Shown here: in pieces, positions 16,437 to 25,486 of the stretch | Numbering within the stretch: the first letter of the stretch is position 1 | How the letters are laid out: each line of letters opens with the position of its first letter | Assembly (NCBI GenBank): GCA_023412915.1 | Contig: JAEZRE010000012.1 | Location: forward strand, 1-64,000 | Direction: 5' to 3' | DNA length: 64,000 bases | DNA from: Bacillota bacterium | Lineage (GTDB): Bacteria > Bacillota > Clostridia > Acetivibrionales > DTU013 | Translations under genes and position numbers: made by a program | The notes under the pieces: generated by a model | What the model saw: the letters and a program-made list of their open reading frames with translations, nothing else | Databases searched by the model: none | What the model was told of the DNA's origin: nothing

Positions 16437-18026
16437 TCAGAACTCCTTTATCTCACCGTCGACTATGCAGTAATTGGTACTCATAGTCGGTGTTGTGATT
16501 TCCTTTATCTTTTTTTTGATACTGAGCGTCGTATTGGGATAGACCCTTTTCAATATCGAGATCTCACCTTCGCCCCGGGTCCTGAGATACTGTGAAAGCG
16601 CTTTCCTTTCCTCCTCGGCCCGTCTTAAGCGATCTCTTATTTCATAGTAATTATCCTTTATTCTTTCATATTCTGCAAGCTGTTCTCTGGAAAGTCCGGA
16701 CGCCGATCCATAGACAGACACCTCGAGTTTCGCCTTTGCCAGTTCCGACTTAAGGACCTCCGTATTTGCAGAAATGTTGTCAAAAGCCTGCTTCAGAAGC
16801 TGCCTGTCGAAGCCCTTAACGGTAATACAGGTCTTTTTTTCACTCGAAGAGCCGATTATGGACGATACCACCCTGAATTCAGCCTCTATGTTCCCGCCTA
16901 TTATCTGTCCTTTCGGAGAGTCAAGTATGACTTCCTTCGCCTTGATATTGCTGTTCAGGCAGTAAAAGCCTATATGCACGCTGCCTTCGCATACGATGTT
17001 CGTGTCGGAAACGAATTTGGTATAGATGTTCCTGCGGCTGTATATGACCGCCTTGTTGTTTCCTGCTATCCCGCCCTTTATGAATATACTGCCGTTGTTG
17101 CTCGTTATGTCCTTGACGCCCCCTACTCCATAATCGCCAAGTATCTCGATATCCTGGGAGGCAGCTACGGAGAAGCTGTCCTCTATCGTTCCCTTGACAG
17201 TCAGGAAGCCGTCAAAATTTATATTTCCTGTCCTGTAATCTATATTGCCCGAGATCTCGAGGTGATTAGAAATACCAATCCTATCGCCGTCGTAATGCAC
17301 TGCGCCGGGAATCCTCGAATACAGCCTTGTGACGCCGTCCTCGTAAACCTCTCTGACAGTATTTTTATCATAAACAAGCGGCAGAAGCCTGCCCTTCACC
17401 GGCAACAGGGTACTTCCCCTGACAGTCCTGCCCGGCATGCCTTCCTTCGGGTCGGTACGCTCTCCAAGCCATTCTCCTTCTGTTACCCTGTTGATCAGGT
17501 TCAGTTCATAGTGATCCACGTTGCCGTCTTCTTTAGCTTCAGGCTTGACTTCCTTCAATTCGTACATCGTTATCACTGAGTCCGTTCCGTTTACGGGCGC
17601 GATGCCTTCCGCTATAAGGATCCTTTTCCTGTTTTCCAGTCCGCCCAGCAGCACTTCATTTTTTATACCGTAAGTGATTCCTATTTCCTTAAGGTTACGC
17701 ATAATTTCCTTAAAAAGCTCTGCGCGCCCGGGGCCAGTCAATTCCTCCTGATCGATATCCAATGTCAGATATGCCCTTACATCCTCGTCCGCCAGCTCTA
17801 TCCTGATGCGTTCCCTTCCCTCGGCAAACTTCTCCGGAGGCCTCGGCGCATTGACGAGGGCGTTTCTGACCGCCATTACGCTGGTCACTTTTATATTCTT
17901 CCGGTCTTGTAGCAGCTTTTGGAATTGCTCGGCAGACATGCCTTTTTTGAAAGACTGTATATAAAACCCGTCATCACGCTCAAGGATACTAATATATTCA
18001 GATGAATAAATAACGCTTTCCTTCAT
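16437..18026 (-). CDS. FapA (DUF342) family protein
   Basis: A protein of about 529 residues with the DUF342/FapA layout. An N-terminal mixed region comes first. Then comes a long right-handed beta-helix-like part (repeats such as ISNHLEISGNIDYRTGNINF and SIFIKGGIAGNNKAVIYS), and then a C-terminal coiled coil (about 430-500). FapA proteins are found widely in spore formers and in other bacteria. Their role is poorly known and some are linked to flagella or polysaccharide. The ATG at 18026 has AAGGAG seven bases upstream, so the longer frame to 18065 is rejected. It leads the fapA-acpS-yhaO-yhaN operon. Confidence 0.85.
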   Translation of the reverse strand: MKESVIYSSEYISILERDDGFYIQSFKKGMSAEQFQKLLQDRKNIKVTSVMAVRNALVNAPRPPEKFAEGRERIRIELADEDVRAYLTLDIDQEELTGPGRAELFKEIMRNLKEIGITYGIKNEVLLGGLENRKRILIAEGIAPVNGTDSVITMYELKEVKPEAKEDGNVDHYELNLINRVTEGEWLGERTDPKEGMPGRTVRGSTLLPVKGRLLPLVYDKNTVREVYEDGVTRLYSRIPGAVHYDGDRIGISNHLEISGNIDYRTGNINFDGFLTVKGTIEDSFSVAASQDIEILGDYGVGGVKDITSNNGSIFIKGGIAGNNKAVIYSRRNIYTKFVSDTNIVCEGSVHIGFYCLNSNIKAKEVILDSPKGQIIGGNIEAEFRVVSSIIGSSSEKKTCITVKGFDRQLLKQAFDNISANTEVLKSELAKAKLEVSVYGSASGLSREQLAEYERIKDNYYEIRDRLRRAEEERKALSQYLRTRGEGEISILKRVYPNTTLSIKKKIKEITTPTMSTNYCIVDGEIKEF

Positions 18027-18085
18027 CTTTTTTCTCCTTAGTAAGATAGTGGAATAATTCGACACAAATCAGTATATTCCTTCTT

Positions 18086-18161
18086 TTGAAACATAGGGAC
18101 GGTTCTTTTGTTCCATTTTCACGAGCGAAAATGGAACAAAAGAACCGTCCCTATGTTTCAA
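18086..18161. repeat. Perfect 35-bp palindrome of the GGGACGGTTC family
   Basis: Bases 18086-18120 and 18127-18161 are perfect reverse complements with a 6-base loop (ACGAGC). The arm contains GGGACGGTTCTTTTGTTCC. The core GGGACGGTTCTTTTGTT also appears at 18227-18244 (inverted) and 29104-29120. A palindrome this long and perfect, with scattered copies of its core, looks like a REP/MITE-type element rather than a terminator. Confidence 0.85.
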
Positions 18162-18186
18162 CAATGTCTCACGCGCGCACTAAAAA

Positions 18187-18252
18187 GGGACAAGGTATCG
18201 ATACCCTGTCCCGCTTCCCTGGTGAAACAAAAGAACCGTCCCTGCGTTTCAC
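18187..18252. repeat. Two further palindromic units next to the 35-bp palindrome
   Basis: GGGACAAGG-TATCGATA-CCCTGTCCC at 18187-18212 is a near-perfect 26-base palindrome. A unit at 18222-18252 starts GTGAAAC, contains the inverted AACAAAAGAACCGTCCC core and ends GTTTCAC. The latter runs into the stop codon of the gene at 18249-19064, so the element sits exactly at that gene's end. Confidence 0.75.
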
Positions 18253-19064
18253 TGCCGCACTCTGCTCTTACGCCGGTCCTCAAGAACCGCGTCCAGTGCT
18301 TCAGCCTCGTTGACGGCGGTTTCGAGCTGTTCGAGCATATCCTCGTTTTCCACGCTGGACATTATCTGGTGCTTGAACATGTTGACCGTGCTCTCCATGT
18401 AGTCGAGCTTGGCGCTTATCCTCTCGAGTTCCTTTTTCTCATCCTTCAGCCTGCCTATCAGCTTTTCATCCATTTCGATGATCTTCCTGACGTCCTCGGC
18501 CATACGGGCGTCCTTGGCAAAGCTCAACTTCCTGCCGTTGCTGTTGATCCTGGCCGATACGGCGCTCACGTCCACGCCGCTCAGTTCACGGCTCCTGATG
18601 CAGAAATTGTTGAGAAGCTTGAGGTAGGCTATAACGAGCGTCAGCGTCTGTTCGGTAATTTTTTCCTTCAGAAAGCTGGGCTCTCCCGTGGAGTATGAAT
18701 TATAGATATCGTTCTTATCCTCCATGACCTTCTTGAGCTTCTGAAGGTAAGCGCTGTTCGTATTCCTGCGCGCTTCCGAAGCCAGCCGGTTGGCCTGGCG
18801 GTTCAATTCACGGATGTTCCTGATCTTTTCCGCGCTGTTGAATTCCTCGTGAAACTTCTTACTCGAAAGAGTCTGGATCACGGAGGCAAAGTAAACAGCA
18901 ATCGCGCCCACTGTCGTAAGCTCTCCGGGCAGGGCCAGATTATAGCCCAAAAAATTCGGCAGCGCAGTCTGATCGCTTAACAGGGCAGCCAATATAAAAG
19001 CGCCCGCCAATACCCCGATATTCCTCAATTTGAACAATGCTTTCAAAAACATCCTAGATCTCAT
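18249..19064 (-). CDS. Membrane protein with long coiled coil, in PspA/AAA module
   Basis: A 271-residue protein. Two hydrophobic segments lie near the N-terminus (about residues 13-31 and 48-66). The rest is helical and charged, with coiled-coil-like stretches at about 70-130 and 190-265. No enzyme motif is seen and I do not recognise a named family. The N-terminal pair of membrane segments, followed by a cytoplasmic coiled coil, would suit a membrane anchor for the PspA-like protein encoded 105 bases upstream. GGTGG precedes the ATG at 19064. Function is inferred from context only. Confidence 0.7.
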   Translation of the reverse strand: MRSRMFLKALFKLRNIGVLAGAFILAALLSDQTALPNFLGYNLALPGELTTVGAIAVYFASVIQTLSSKKFHEEFNSAEKIRNIRELNRQANRLASEARRNTNSAYLQKLKKVMEDKNDIYNSYSTGEPSFLKEKITEQTLTLVIAYLKLLNNFCIRSRELSGVDVSAVSARINSNGRKLSFAKDARMAEDVRKIIEMDEKLIGRLKDEKKELERISAKLDYMESTVNMFKHQIMSSVENEDMLEQLETAVNEAEALDAVLEDRRKSRVRQ

Positions 19065-19169
19065 AGGTCAACCACCTGTTCCCGCTTTAAACCGGCCTTG
19101 TGCAAACGCCGGACCAAGGCCCGGTCCGTCAGGCGTCGTTAACGCCGCAGCCGGGCCGCATCATATATA

Positions 19170-19898
19170 TTACTGTGAAACCTTATTATCAGCCTTTTCC
19201 TTCACTTCAAAGCCCTGTTCGCTGGTAAGCATGGCTTCCGCCCTGGCTCTTGCCCTATCCCTTGCCGAGTTCATGTCAAGCCTCTTGAGCTTCAGGTCCA
19301 TGTTGGTGTCGCCCAGGGATTCTACGGCATTTGCGCGCGCGGTCTTCTTGTTGACGAGCTCCCTCGCCCTGTCCATGCTTTCGTTGACATGCCCGACCGT
19401 ATTGCTCCTTGAAGTATACCTGGCATTAACTGAATTTATGTTTTCCCTGAGTTGAGCCATCTTGGCCTGTGATTTCAAGGTCTTCAACTCGTTCAGCTTG
19501 GCTGACATTTCGGATTCGAATATCTTGTAATCCTCCCTGATCTTGCCAACCTCCGCCATCGCCGTATCGTACGTAGCCTTGTGCGTATCGTACGTCGCCT
19601 GGTACTCCTCCTCCTGCATGAGCAACTCTATCAACAGTTCCTTGTCGCCCTGCTTCTGTGCGGATTCGACCCTGGCCTTGACTGCCGCCAGGTTCTTTTC
19701 CGAATTCTTCATTTCGATCTTTATCATTTCAGCATTGGTCTGAATTTCGAGAATCTGCTGCTCAGCTTCTCTTCTTGCTCTATCGATCTGCATTTTAATG
19801 TCTTCAAAAAGCAGCTCGGGATTGTTTTCTTCAACGCCGCCGAGCAAGCTTCCGAAAAAGCCCCTGATCAATGATCCCAATCTACTGAAAAAACCCAT
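19170..19898 (-). CDS. pspA: PspA/IM30-family protein
   Basis: A 242-residue protein starting MGFFSRLGSLIRGFFGSLL, an amphipathic helix as in PspA/Vipp1 proteins. A long coiled coil follows (about 25-190), with the usual pattern of Gln, Glu and Ala. GGGAGG lies eight bases upstream of the ATG at 19898, so the frame from 19940 is rejected. PspA-type proteins polymerise on damaged membranes (ESCRT-III relatives) and protect the proton barrier. The AAA+ ATPase encoded just upstream is the natural partner for remodelling it. Length and termini are close to the family norm. Confidence 0.85.
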   Translation of the reverse strand: MGFFSRLGSLIRGFFGSLLGGVEENNPELLFEDIKMQIDRARREAEQQILEIQTNAEMIKIEMKNSEKNLAAVKARVESAQKQGDKELLIELLMQEEEYQATYDTHKATYDTAMAEVGKIREDYKIFESEMSAKLNELKTLKSQAKMAQLRENINSVNARYTSRSNTVGHVNESMDRARELVNKKTARANAVESLGDTNMDLKLKRLDMNSARDRARARAEAMLTSEQGFEVKEKADNKVSQ

Positions 19899-19987
19899 TA
19901 TTGTTGCCTCCCTGTTTATTATTTGGTTCGTTCCCGCCAATATTTGTATATTTATAATTTATAATAAATAACGCTCAATGTAAAGCT

Positions 19988-21622
19988 CTACCTCTCTACC
20001 GACAGGTTCTTCGTGTCGAGCAGGCCCTTGTATTTGTCAGGCAGCAGATCCTTGTCGTCACATTCCTCGATCGCAAGCATCGTCATGAACTGCACCTGCT
20101 GCGTGCTTGGCCTGCACCGGTCTATAGCCTTGGTAATGATATCCGACGTAAGCACCGCGCCTTCGTTATCATCCTCGTTTGCTATCTCATAGGCCTTACG
20201 CACGACGGTTTCGATCTCAGCGCCCGTATAATTCTCCGTGCCGGCGGAAAATTCCATGAAATCTTGAATATTGGTCTCAAAACCATATTTTTCGATAATT
20301 ATCTTAAAAATATCGGCACGTTCATTGGCATCCGGCAAAAGAATCGGTATTTTTTTGTCGAACCTGCCCGCCCTCTTCAACGCGGGATCTATCAAGTCCG
20401 GTCTGTTCGTCGCCGCTATGAATATAACTTTTCCTCTATTATTTGTATTACCCGTGAACTGTAAAAATTCACTGAAAATATTCCTGCTCACTCCACTGTC
20501 GCCGCTGTCGCCTCTTCTGAAGGCAGTATCTATCTCATCCACGAAAATGATGACGGGGTGCTGCGACTGCGCGCCAAGCAGACATTTTTTGAAATTCTTC
20601 TCACTTTCACCGACATACTGCCCGAGTATTCTCGACATATCAATCTTGACGCAGTTGAAACCGCTCGCCTTAGCCAGAGCATTTACCAGCAGCGTTTTTC
20701 CGGTCCCCGAAGGGCCGCACAGCAGGATACCCATCGGCACCCTCCTGAGATCCCCTTTCAGAATCGGTTTTACTACATTTTTAAGCAGGTAGTCCTTGGC
20801 CTTTTCCATACCGCCTATATTTTCGAAGCCTATCTCGGGATATATGAATTCAAGCACATCCCCATATTCCTTCTGAAGGACGGAGTGTTTTTTGTCCTTT
20901 ATGAAGTCGAAGCTGATAGGGTCGTCCTCCGCCTCGGACTTGAGCTTGATATCCTTGATGGATTTCTTGCTCAGTCCCGAAGACAGCTTGGCAAACTCGT
21001 CGGAGTTGATGTCCGTCTTGATATCGTTATTATTCAGGAGATATTCGATATATTCCTTGCGCTGCGTTTCGTCGGGCAGTCCTACGAAAACGGGCTCGAT
21101 CCTGTAGGAGGATTTAAATAGTTCGCGGCTGACGTCGGCGAGATTGTCGGAAAGCATAAGTATTGCGCTGCCGACTGTCGAGATCTTTGCATTGACCGAC
21201 CATTCGCATATCCATATGAGAGCGATCCTTTCCTCAAGCGACATACTCGCAATATCACCCGAGGGTATGATTTTCTCGACATGATCTATAAAGAGCACCA
21301 TTTTGGTGTTTTTGAGTGCCTTGTCTATGAACGGAAATATTTTCGAGGGCATTGCATTCATCAAATTCACGGCCTCGTTGGCGGTTATGATGTTGAATTC
21401 CTTTTCCATGCCCGCGTCAAAGAACGTAAGGCCCCGGGAGATATCATAGAAGGCTACGATTCCGAAGCCTCTCTGCTTGATGAATTCCTCATAGATATAC
21501 CTGTCCATGTACCTGTAATTATCGACCAGGTCGCGGACATTGAAATAAAAAAGAAATTCATGCGAGATACCCGACTTGTACTTGCTCAGAAAACTATCGT
21601 ACCAAAACTCCCCGGCTGCCAT
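19988..21622 (-). CDS. AAA+ ATPase paired with PspA (degenerate plus active AAA module)
   Basis: A 544-residue protein. The C-terminal half is a classical AAA module: Walker A GPSGTGKT (about 303-310), Walker B VIIFVDEID (about 358-366), an ATNRPDLIDPAL region with arginine finger, and KRAGRFDKKI. The N-terminal half (about 60-200) looks like a second AAA domain that has no P-loop but keeps a Walker-B-like MVLFIDH and a sensor-like region. Its N-terminal 50 residues are unique. The protein resembles Cdc48/FtsH-type remodellers. GGAGGAG precedes the ATG. pspA follows about 90 bases downstream, so membrane-stress remodelling is the likely job. Confidence 0.85.
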   Translation of the reverse strand: MAAGEFWYDSFLSKYKSGISHEFLFYFNVRDLVDNYRYMDRYIYEEFIKQRGFGIVAFYDISRGLTFFDAGMEKEFNIITANEAVNLMNAMPSKIFPFIDKALKNTKMVLFIDHVEKIIPSGDIASMSLEERIALIWICEWSVNAKISTVGSAILMLSDNLADVSRELFKSSYRIEPVFVGLPDETQRKEYIEYLLNNNDIKTDINSDEFAKLSSGLSKKSIKDIKLKSEAEDDPISFDFIKDKKHSVLQKEYGDVLEFIYPEIGFENIGGMEKAKDYLLKNVVKPILKGDLRRVPMGILLCGPSGTGKTLLVNALAKASGFNCVKIDMSRILGQYVGESEKNFKKCLLGAQSQHPVIIFVDEIDTAFRRGDSGDSGVSRNIFSEFLQFTGNTNNRGKVIFIAATNRPDLIDPALKRAGRFDKKIPILLPDANERADIFKIIIEKYGFETNIQDFMEFSAGTENYTGAEIETVVRKAYEIANEDDNEGAVLTSDIITKAIDRCRPSTQQVQFMTMLAIEECDDKDLLPDKYKGLLDTKNLSVER

Positions 21623-21874
21623 CAAAAACTCCTCCGTTCAATGCTTAAACTTTGATCAAATGCCGTAAAATAGCAATTTCCGTCACTTTTAAAATTTGCG
21701 ATGCAATCAATTATACGTCGAATCAAAGTATTTGTTTTATCATAATTAATTTTTTACATGAATTTATATAAAATGCAGAAATAATCACGTCGGCGGAAGA
21801 ATTAAATATCTGATTTCAGGCCAAGGTAATATAGATCGGGAAACTTCAGATATAAATCAACTCCGGAGGTAAAC

Positions 21875-22081
21875 ATGGACACGACATTTACAGTACCGTC
21901 GATTTCCTGCAGTATATGCTCAAATCGTATAAAAAGCGAACTTGGAAGCATGCAGGGCATAGATGGAATCGACGTCGATCTAAAGTCACAGACCGTAAGA
22001 ATCTCCTACGATCCGGCATTGCAGCAGCCAAGGGACATCAAGGGCAAAATTGCCGAAATGGGCTACGAGGTGCTGCAATGA
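21875..22081 (+). CDS. copZ: Copper-chaperone-like heavy-metal-binding protein
   Basis: A 68-residue protein of one HMA domain. The metal site SISCSICSNRI gives the CxxC pair, with the usual beta-alpha-beta-beta-alpha-beta layout. It ends with IKGKIAEMGYEVLQ, a typical last strand. Small stand-alone HMA proteins bind Cu(I), Ag(I) or similar soft metals in the cytoplasm. No P-type ATPase or CopY-like gene lies nearby, so the partner is not visible. CGGAGG precedes the ATG. A short inverted repeat (ATATCTGA / TCAGATAT at 21806-21813 and 21846-21853) lies upstream. Confidence 0.85.
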   Translation: MDTTFTVPSISCSICSNRIKSELGSMQGIDGIDVDLKSQTVRISYDPALQQPRDIKGKIAEMGYEVLQ

Positions 22082-22156
22082 ATTGCCGCCCGGTAATCAG
22101 GTGGATTATTTTCATTCCACCTGTCCGGGTCCGATTACTTGTCTCAAAAAGCATAT

Positions 22157-22843
22157 TTATTTTACGAGCTGATTCTTTTTAACAAAGCGGATAATCGTCT
22201 CTTCCTGGTTTTTAATATGCCTCTGCGCCAGTTCCATCGCCGCGACCGGATCCCTGCGCGCAATGGCGTCGCAGATTTCCGTATGTTCCTTTATCAGTTC
22301 CCTGGAGCTGCCGTAGTCTTTTATATATATGACCCTGAACCTTTGTATCTGTTCCCTGAGGTTGTTGGATATCTGTATCAGCTTGTCATTCCTTGAAGAA
22401 CAGTATATTATATCATGGAACTCCACGTCCTTCTTGATGGAGCCCTGCAGATTGTCCTTTTCGACATAATTGATAAACTGCGACAGATGGTGCCTCAGCT
22501 CCTTGATCTCCTCATCGGTTATCCTGGAAGCCGACAGTGAAGAGGCCAGTCCGTCCAGTGTTGCCCTGACTTCAAGGACATCCATTATATCCTTTACCGA
22601 AAGGTCGGCAACGTGTGCGCCCTTTCTCGGCAGCATTTCAACCAGTCCTTCAAGCTCGAGCTTCCTGATGGCTTCGCGGACGGGAGTCCTGCTTACGCCC
22701 ATTTTATCGGCTAGCTGAACTTCCATAAGCCTTTCGCCCGGTTTCAGTTCGCCTACTATGATCGCTTCCCTGAGCGTATTGAAAATAACCTCGCGCAAGG
22801 GTTTGTAGTCATTCAGGTTTACTTTTGTCAATTTACCAGCCAT
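22157..22843 (-). CDS. GntR-family transcriptional regulator (FCD type)
   Basis: A 228-residue regulator. The N-terminal winged helix (about 15-75) carries PLREVIFNTLREAIIVGELK and MGVSRTPVREAIRKLELEGL. The C-terminal FCD effector domain (about 85-215) is all helical with Asp and His residues that usually bind a metal or a carboxylate (FHDIIYCSSRN, HTEICDAI). The start at 22843 follows AAGGAG by nine bases; an ATG three codons upstream lies inside that site. It is the fourth gene of a leftward set with ispE. A TTGTATACAA-centred palindrome at 34838 is a candidate site for this or another FCD regulator. Confidence 0.9.
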   Translation of the reverse strand: MAGKLTKVNLNDYKPLREVIFNTLREAIIVGELKPGERLMEVQLADKMGVSRTPVREAIRKLELEGLVEMLPRKGAHVADLSVKDIMDVLEVRATLDGLASSLSASRITDEEIKELRHHLSQFINYVEKDNLQGSIKKDVEFHDIIYCSSRNDKLIQISNNLREQIQRFRVIYIKDYGSSRELIKEHTEICDAIARRDPVAAMELAQRHIKNQEETIIRFVKKNQLVK

Positions 22844-22915
22844 TTCGTACATCTCCTTAAATTATTACCGAACGGGTAACCGTATATATATTACTTTTCG
22901 TTTGTTTTATCAAAA

Positions 22916-23794
22916 TCATGCCGAAGTGAGGTTTGTAGTCCTTGTTTGCAGGCAGTTCCACCTTTGATCAGCCGAGAGCTTCCGCAAAGCGACGGCAGCC
23001 GACCCCGCATCCGGAAAGATTCCGAATACCGTAGGACCGCTCCCGCTCATCATGCTTCCCAGAGCGCCCAGTTCCATCAACCTGGTCTTTGCCTCACTTA
23101 TTATGCCGTGCCTGGGGATAGTCACACGTTCAAGAACGTTTTTCATATTTTCTGCGACAACCGCGGCATCTTGTGCGTAAATAGCACTAATGAGCATATC
23201 TGTGTCGGGTCTCTCCTCATCTCTTATCTCATCCGCCCTGAGGTTTCCATAGACCCAGGCGGTAGACACGCCTATGTTCGGTTTGACCAGCAGGATATCT
23301 ACCCCGCTGAAGTCCCGAAGGACCGTCAAACGTTCTCCTATTCCTTCGGCCAGCCTGGTGCCGCCTTCTATGCAATACGGCACATCCGCCCCGACCAGTT
23401 TTCCGAGTTCCCTTAAAGTATCAACGCCCAACCCCAATGAAAAAAGCTCGTTCAAGCCCCTCAGGACCGCAGCGGCATCTGCGCTGCCGCCTGCCATTCC
23501 GGCTGCGACCGGGATCCGCTTTACTATGTTTATCCTGACCCCGCTTTTTGTACCGTATCTGTCCATCAGTAAAGCCGCGGCCTTCCATGCGGTATTGGTA
23601 CTGTCCCCGGGAACGAACCGGCTTCCGCATTCGAGCGTTATGCCATTTTCTTCGGTGGTTGAAAGCCTGACAGTATCATGCAGCTCAACAGTCTGCATTA
23701 TCATCTTCAGTTCGTGGTAGCCGTCCGGCCTCTTTCCCAATACGTCAAGACCCAGATTTATTTTTGCATGTGCGGGTATATCAAGAGCAGCCAT
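22916..23794 (-). CDS. ispE: 4-diphosphocytidyl-2-C-methyl-D-erythritol kinase
   Basis: A 292-residue GHMP kinase of the MEP isoprenoid pathway. Motif 1 is AHAKINLGLDVLGKRPDGYHEL. Motif 2 is the phosphate-binding loop PVAAGMAGGSADAAAVLRGL. Motif 3 is the C-terminal GSMMSGSGPTVFGIF. It phosphorylates CDP-methylerythritol. ATG at 23794 has GAGGT six bases upstream. In Firmicutes ispE often sits near yabG and veg, as here with sipL, veg and yabG just upstream. Confidence 0.95.
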   Translation of the reverse strand: MAALDIPAHAKINLGLDVLGKRPDGYHELKMIMQTVELHDTVRLSTTEENGITLECGSRFVPGDSTNTAWKAAALLMDRYGTKSGVRINIVKRIPVAAGMAGGSADAAAVLRGLNELFSLGLGVDTLRELGKLVGADVPYCIEGGTRLAEGIGERLTVLRDFSGVDILLVKPNIGVSTAWVYGNLRADEIRDEERPDTDMLISAIYAQDAAVVAENMKNVLERVTIPRHGIISEAKTRLMELGALGSMMSGSGPTVFGIFPDAGSAAVALRKLSADQRWNCLQTRTTNLTSA

Positions 23795-23857
23795 CAAGGT
23801 ACCTCGTTAATCGATATCATCAGGTACATTATATACAAAAAACATGGTGAATACAAT

Positions 23858-23892
23858 AAAAAGTGCCCGAAAACATATTTTCAGGCACTTTT
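23858..23892 (-). terminator. Terminator after sipL
   Basis: AAAAGTGCC-x-GAAAA paired with TTTTC-x-GGCACTTTT forms a hairpin of about 14 base pairs with a short loop. Read on the minus strand it follows the sipL stop by about 30 bases and is trailed by TTTTTATTG, so it should stop sipL transcripts before ispE. Confidence 0.75.
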
Positions 23893-23920
23893 GTATAATT
23901 TATTCATCTCAAAAAATACA

Positions 23921-25486
23921 TCAGATCTTTCTCGGAATGAGTATCTGTTCGCCGGCAGCAAGTTGGGAATTTTCCTCGAAACCATTATTTCTTCTGAGTT
24001 CATCGATTGTAGTATAGTATTTTTTTGCTACCTTCCATAGCGTATCGTCCTGCTGCGCAAAATAGATCGTGACGCTCGGCTGCTGCGCCAGACGCTTGTC
24101 ATCCAGCGGCAGATCATAAGCCTTCGATATGACCGGTATTGCCACCTGCCTGCTTACTCTGGTGTTCAAGCCTATATTATACCTGACTTCGACCTCTTTG
24201 GTCGAAATGATGCTGTAGCTGCAGTGGTCGATATCCATCTCAACGTCCAGACCCATTCCGGCCCTAGCGCCTTTTACTTCAAGGGTGTGTCTGAAAGGTA
24301 CTTCACGGTCCGCGCAATAGACGGGCTGCTCTTCGTTGTTTGCAAGGTATAGGACATTGGAGGCAATAACGCCTTCTATAACTATGCGGTCGTCGGCTAT
24401 CTCGCTTCCGGAAACGGACAGCTTTCCAAGTATGTTGAAGAGCTCGGAGATGTCAGGCGCGCTGTCGTCAAGAACAACGGTATCCTTAAGCGTGACCTGG
24501 CTCTTGTTATCCGATACGAGTTCATCCAGCCTAAGCTGCTCTTTCTCCAGACTCATTCGCGAATTGGGGCTGTACGCGTCCTCAACAAGTTCTATATCCT
24601 TTTTCCCGAAGCTTTCCGCGTATATTCCAAGCGACGTTTCACATTTCAACAGGCGAAGCTCACCGTCGGCGTCCTCTTCCGCTTCGAAACTCAATTCGCC
24701 AAGATCGATATCCACGTTGCAGTACGAATCCTCGTCTATGCCGGGCAGTTCGACAAGCTGCAAAAACGGCACCTCGTGCTCCATGAACTGGATGCTGCGG
24801 GTTTCATCATCAGCAATGTAAAGCGTCGATATATTCAGTTCACCTTTGACGGCAAGCTTCCCTTCGCTTATCTTATACTCCTTGCCCGAAATTTTCGCAT
24901 CATTTCTCAGTATTTCAAGCACCGTAGGCTTTCCCGCAGGCAATTCCAGCGTCTCCCTTACAGGGCAGTCCACGCTGCTCTCCCCGATATAGGAGTTGAC
25001 ACTGATCGTGTTTCTCAGCACCTGTACATCCTCAACGCCCGAAAAATCTCTGGTTACATACTGTTCAAGCGGACTCGTCACCCTGCCGAACAGGTTGAGT
25101 ATCGCTTTCACATTGACCTTCCTGCTGTTGAGGATCTCATACTCCATATGTTCGATATCGCATTTAACACGGCTCTGCATTCCCTGCCTCGCCTCCGGGA
25201 TATCCATCGAATAATGGAAGCCTGATGACGTATTAATGCTTTTTACCGGTTGTTCGGGATCGTCCGACACGTAAAGTATCTTGTATCTCACCGTTCCGGC
25301 GATCAGAAGCTTGTCGGATGCGGTCTCCACATTGTTGACGAAGGCGTCGCCGTCCAAAAGCAATATACGGGAAATATCCGGTTTTATATCCGGCACTATG
25401 ATATCATTCTCCACAATAGCCTGTGTAGTATCCTCGCCTATAGGTTGATTCAGCCTGACGGCCTCCCTTATCAATTCAAGAGACAT
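23921..25486 (-). CDS. sipL: SipL/SpoVID-like spore morphogenesis protein (DUF3794 plus LysM)
   Basis: A 521-residue protein. Three DUF3794-type repeats (each with a block like DSGxxxVxxxG or YKILYVSDD) fill the first 460 residues. A LysM domain closes the protein (about 470-515, TIYFAQQDDTLWKVAKKYYT). This is the layout of SipL, the Clostridial counterpart of SpoVID, which binds SpoIVA and is needed for spore coat encasement. The ATG at 25486 follows GGGGAGG. The longer frame to 25519 lacks a ribosome site. veg and yabG lie upstream. Confidence 0.9.
   Translation of the reverse strand: MSLELIREAVRLNQPIGEDTTQAIVENDIIVPDIKPDISRILLLDGDAFVNNVETASDKLLIAGTVRYKILYVSDDPEQPVKSINTSSGFHYSMDIPEARQGMQSRVKCDIEHMEYEILNSRKVNVKAILNLFGRVTSPLEQYVTRDFSGVEDVQVLRNTISVNSYIGESSVDCPVRETLELPAGKPTVLEILRNDAKISGKEYKISEGKLAVKGELNISTLYIADDETRSIQFMEHEVPFLQLVELPGIDEDSYCNVDIDLGELSFEAEEDADGELRLLKCETSLGIYAESFGKKDIELVEDAYSPNSRMSLEKEQLRLDELVSDNKSQVTLKDTVVLDDSAPDISELFNILGKLSVSGSEIADDRIVIEGVIASNVLYLANNEEQPVYCADREVPFRHTLEVKGARAGMGLDVEMDIDHCSYSIISTKEVEVRYNIGLNTRVSRQVAIPVISKAYDLPLDDKRLAQQPSVTIYFAQQDDTLWKVAKKYYTTIDELRRNNGFEENSQLAAGEQILIPRKI

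Noticed and set aside
20271..20792. A 173-codon + frame opposite the AAA+ gene
   Set aside because: It mirrors the conserved AAA domain and has no independent support.
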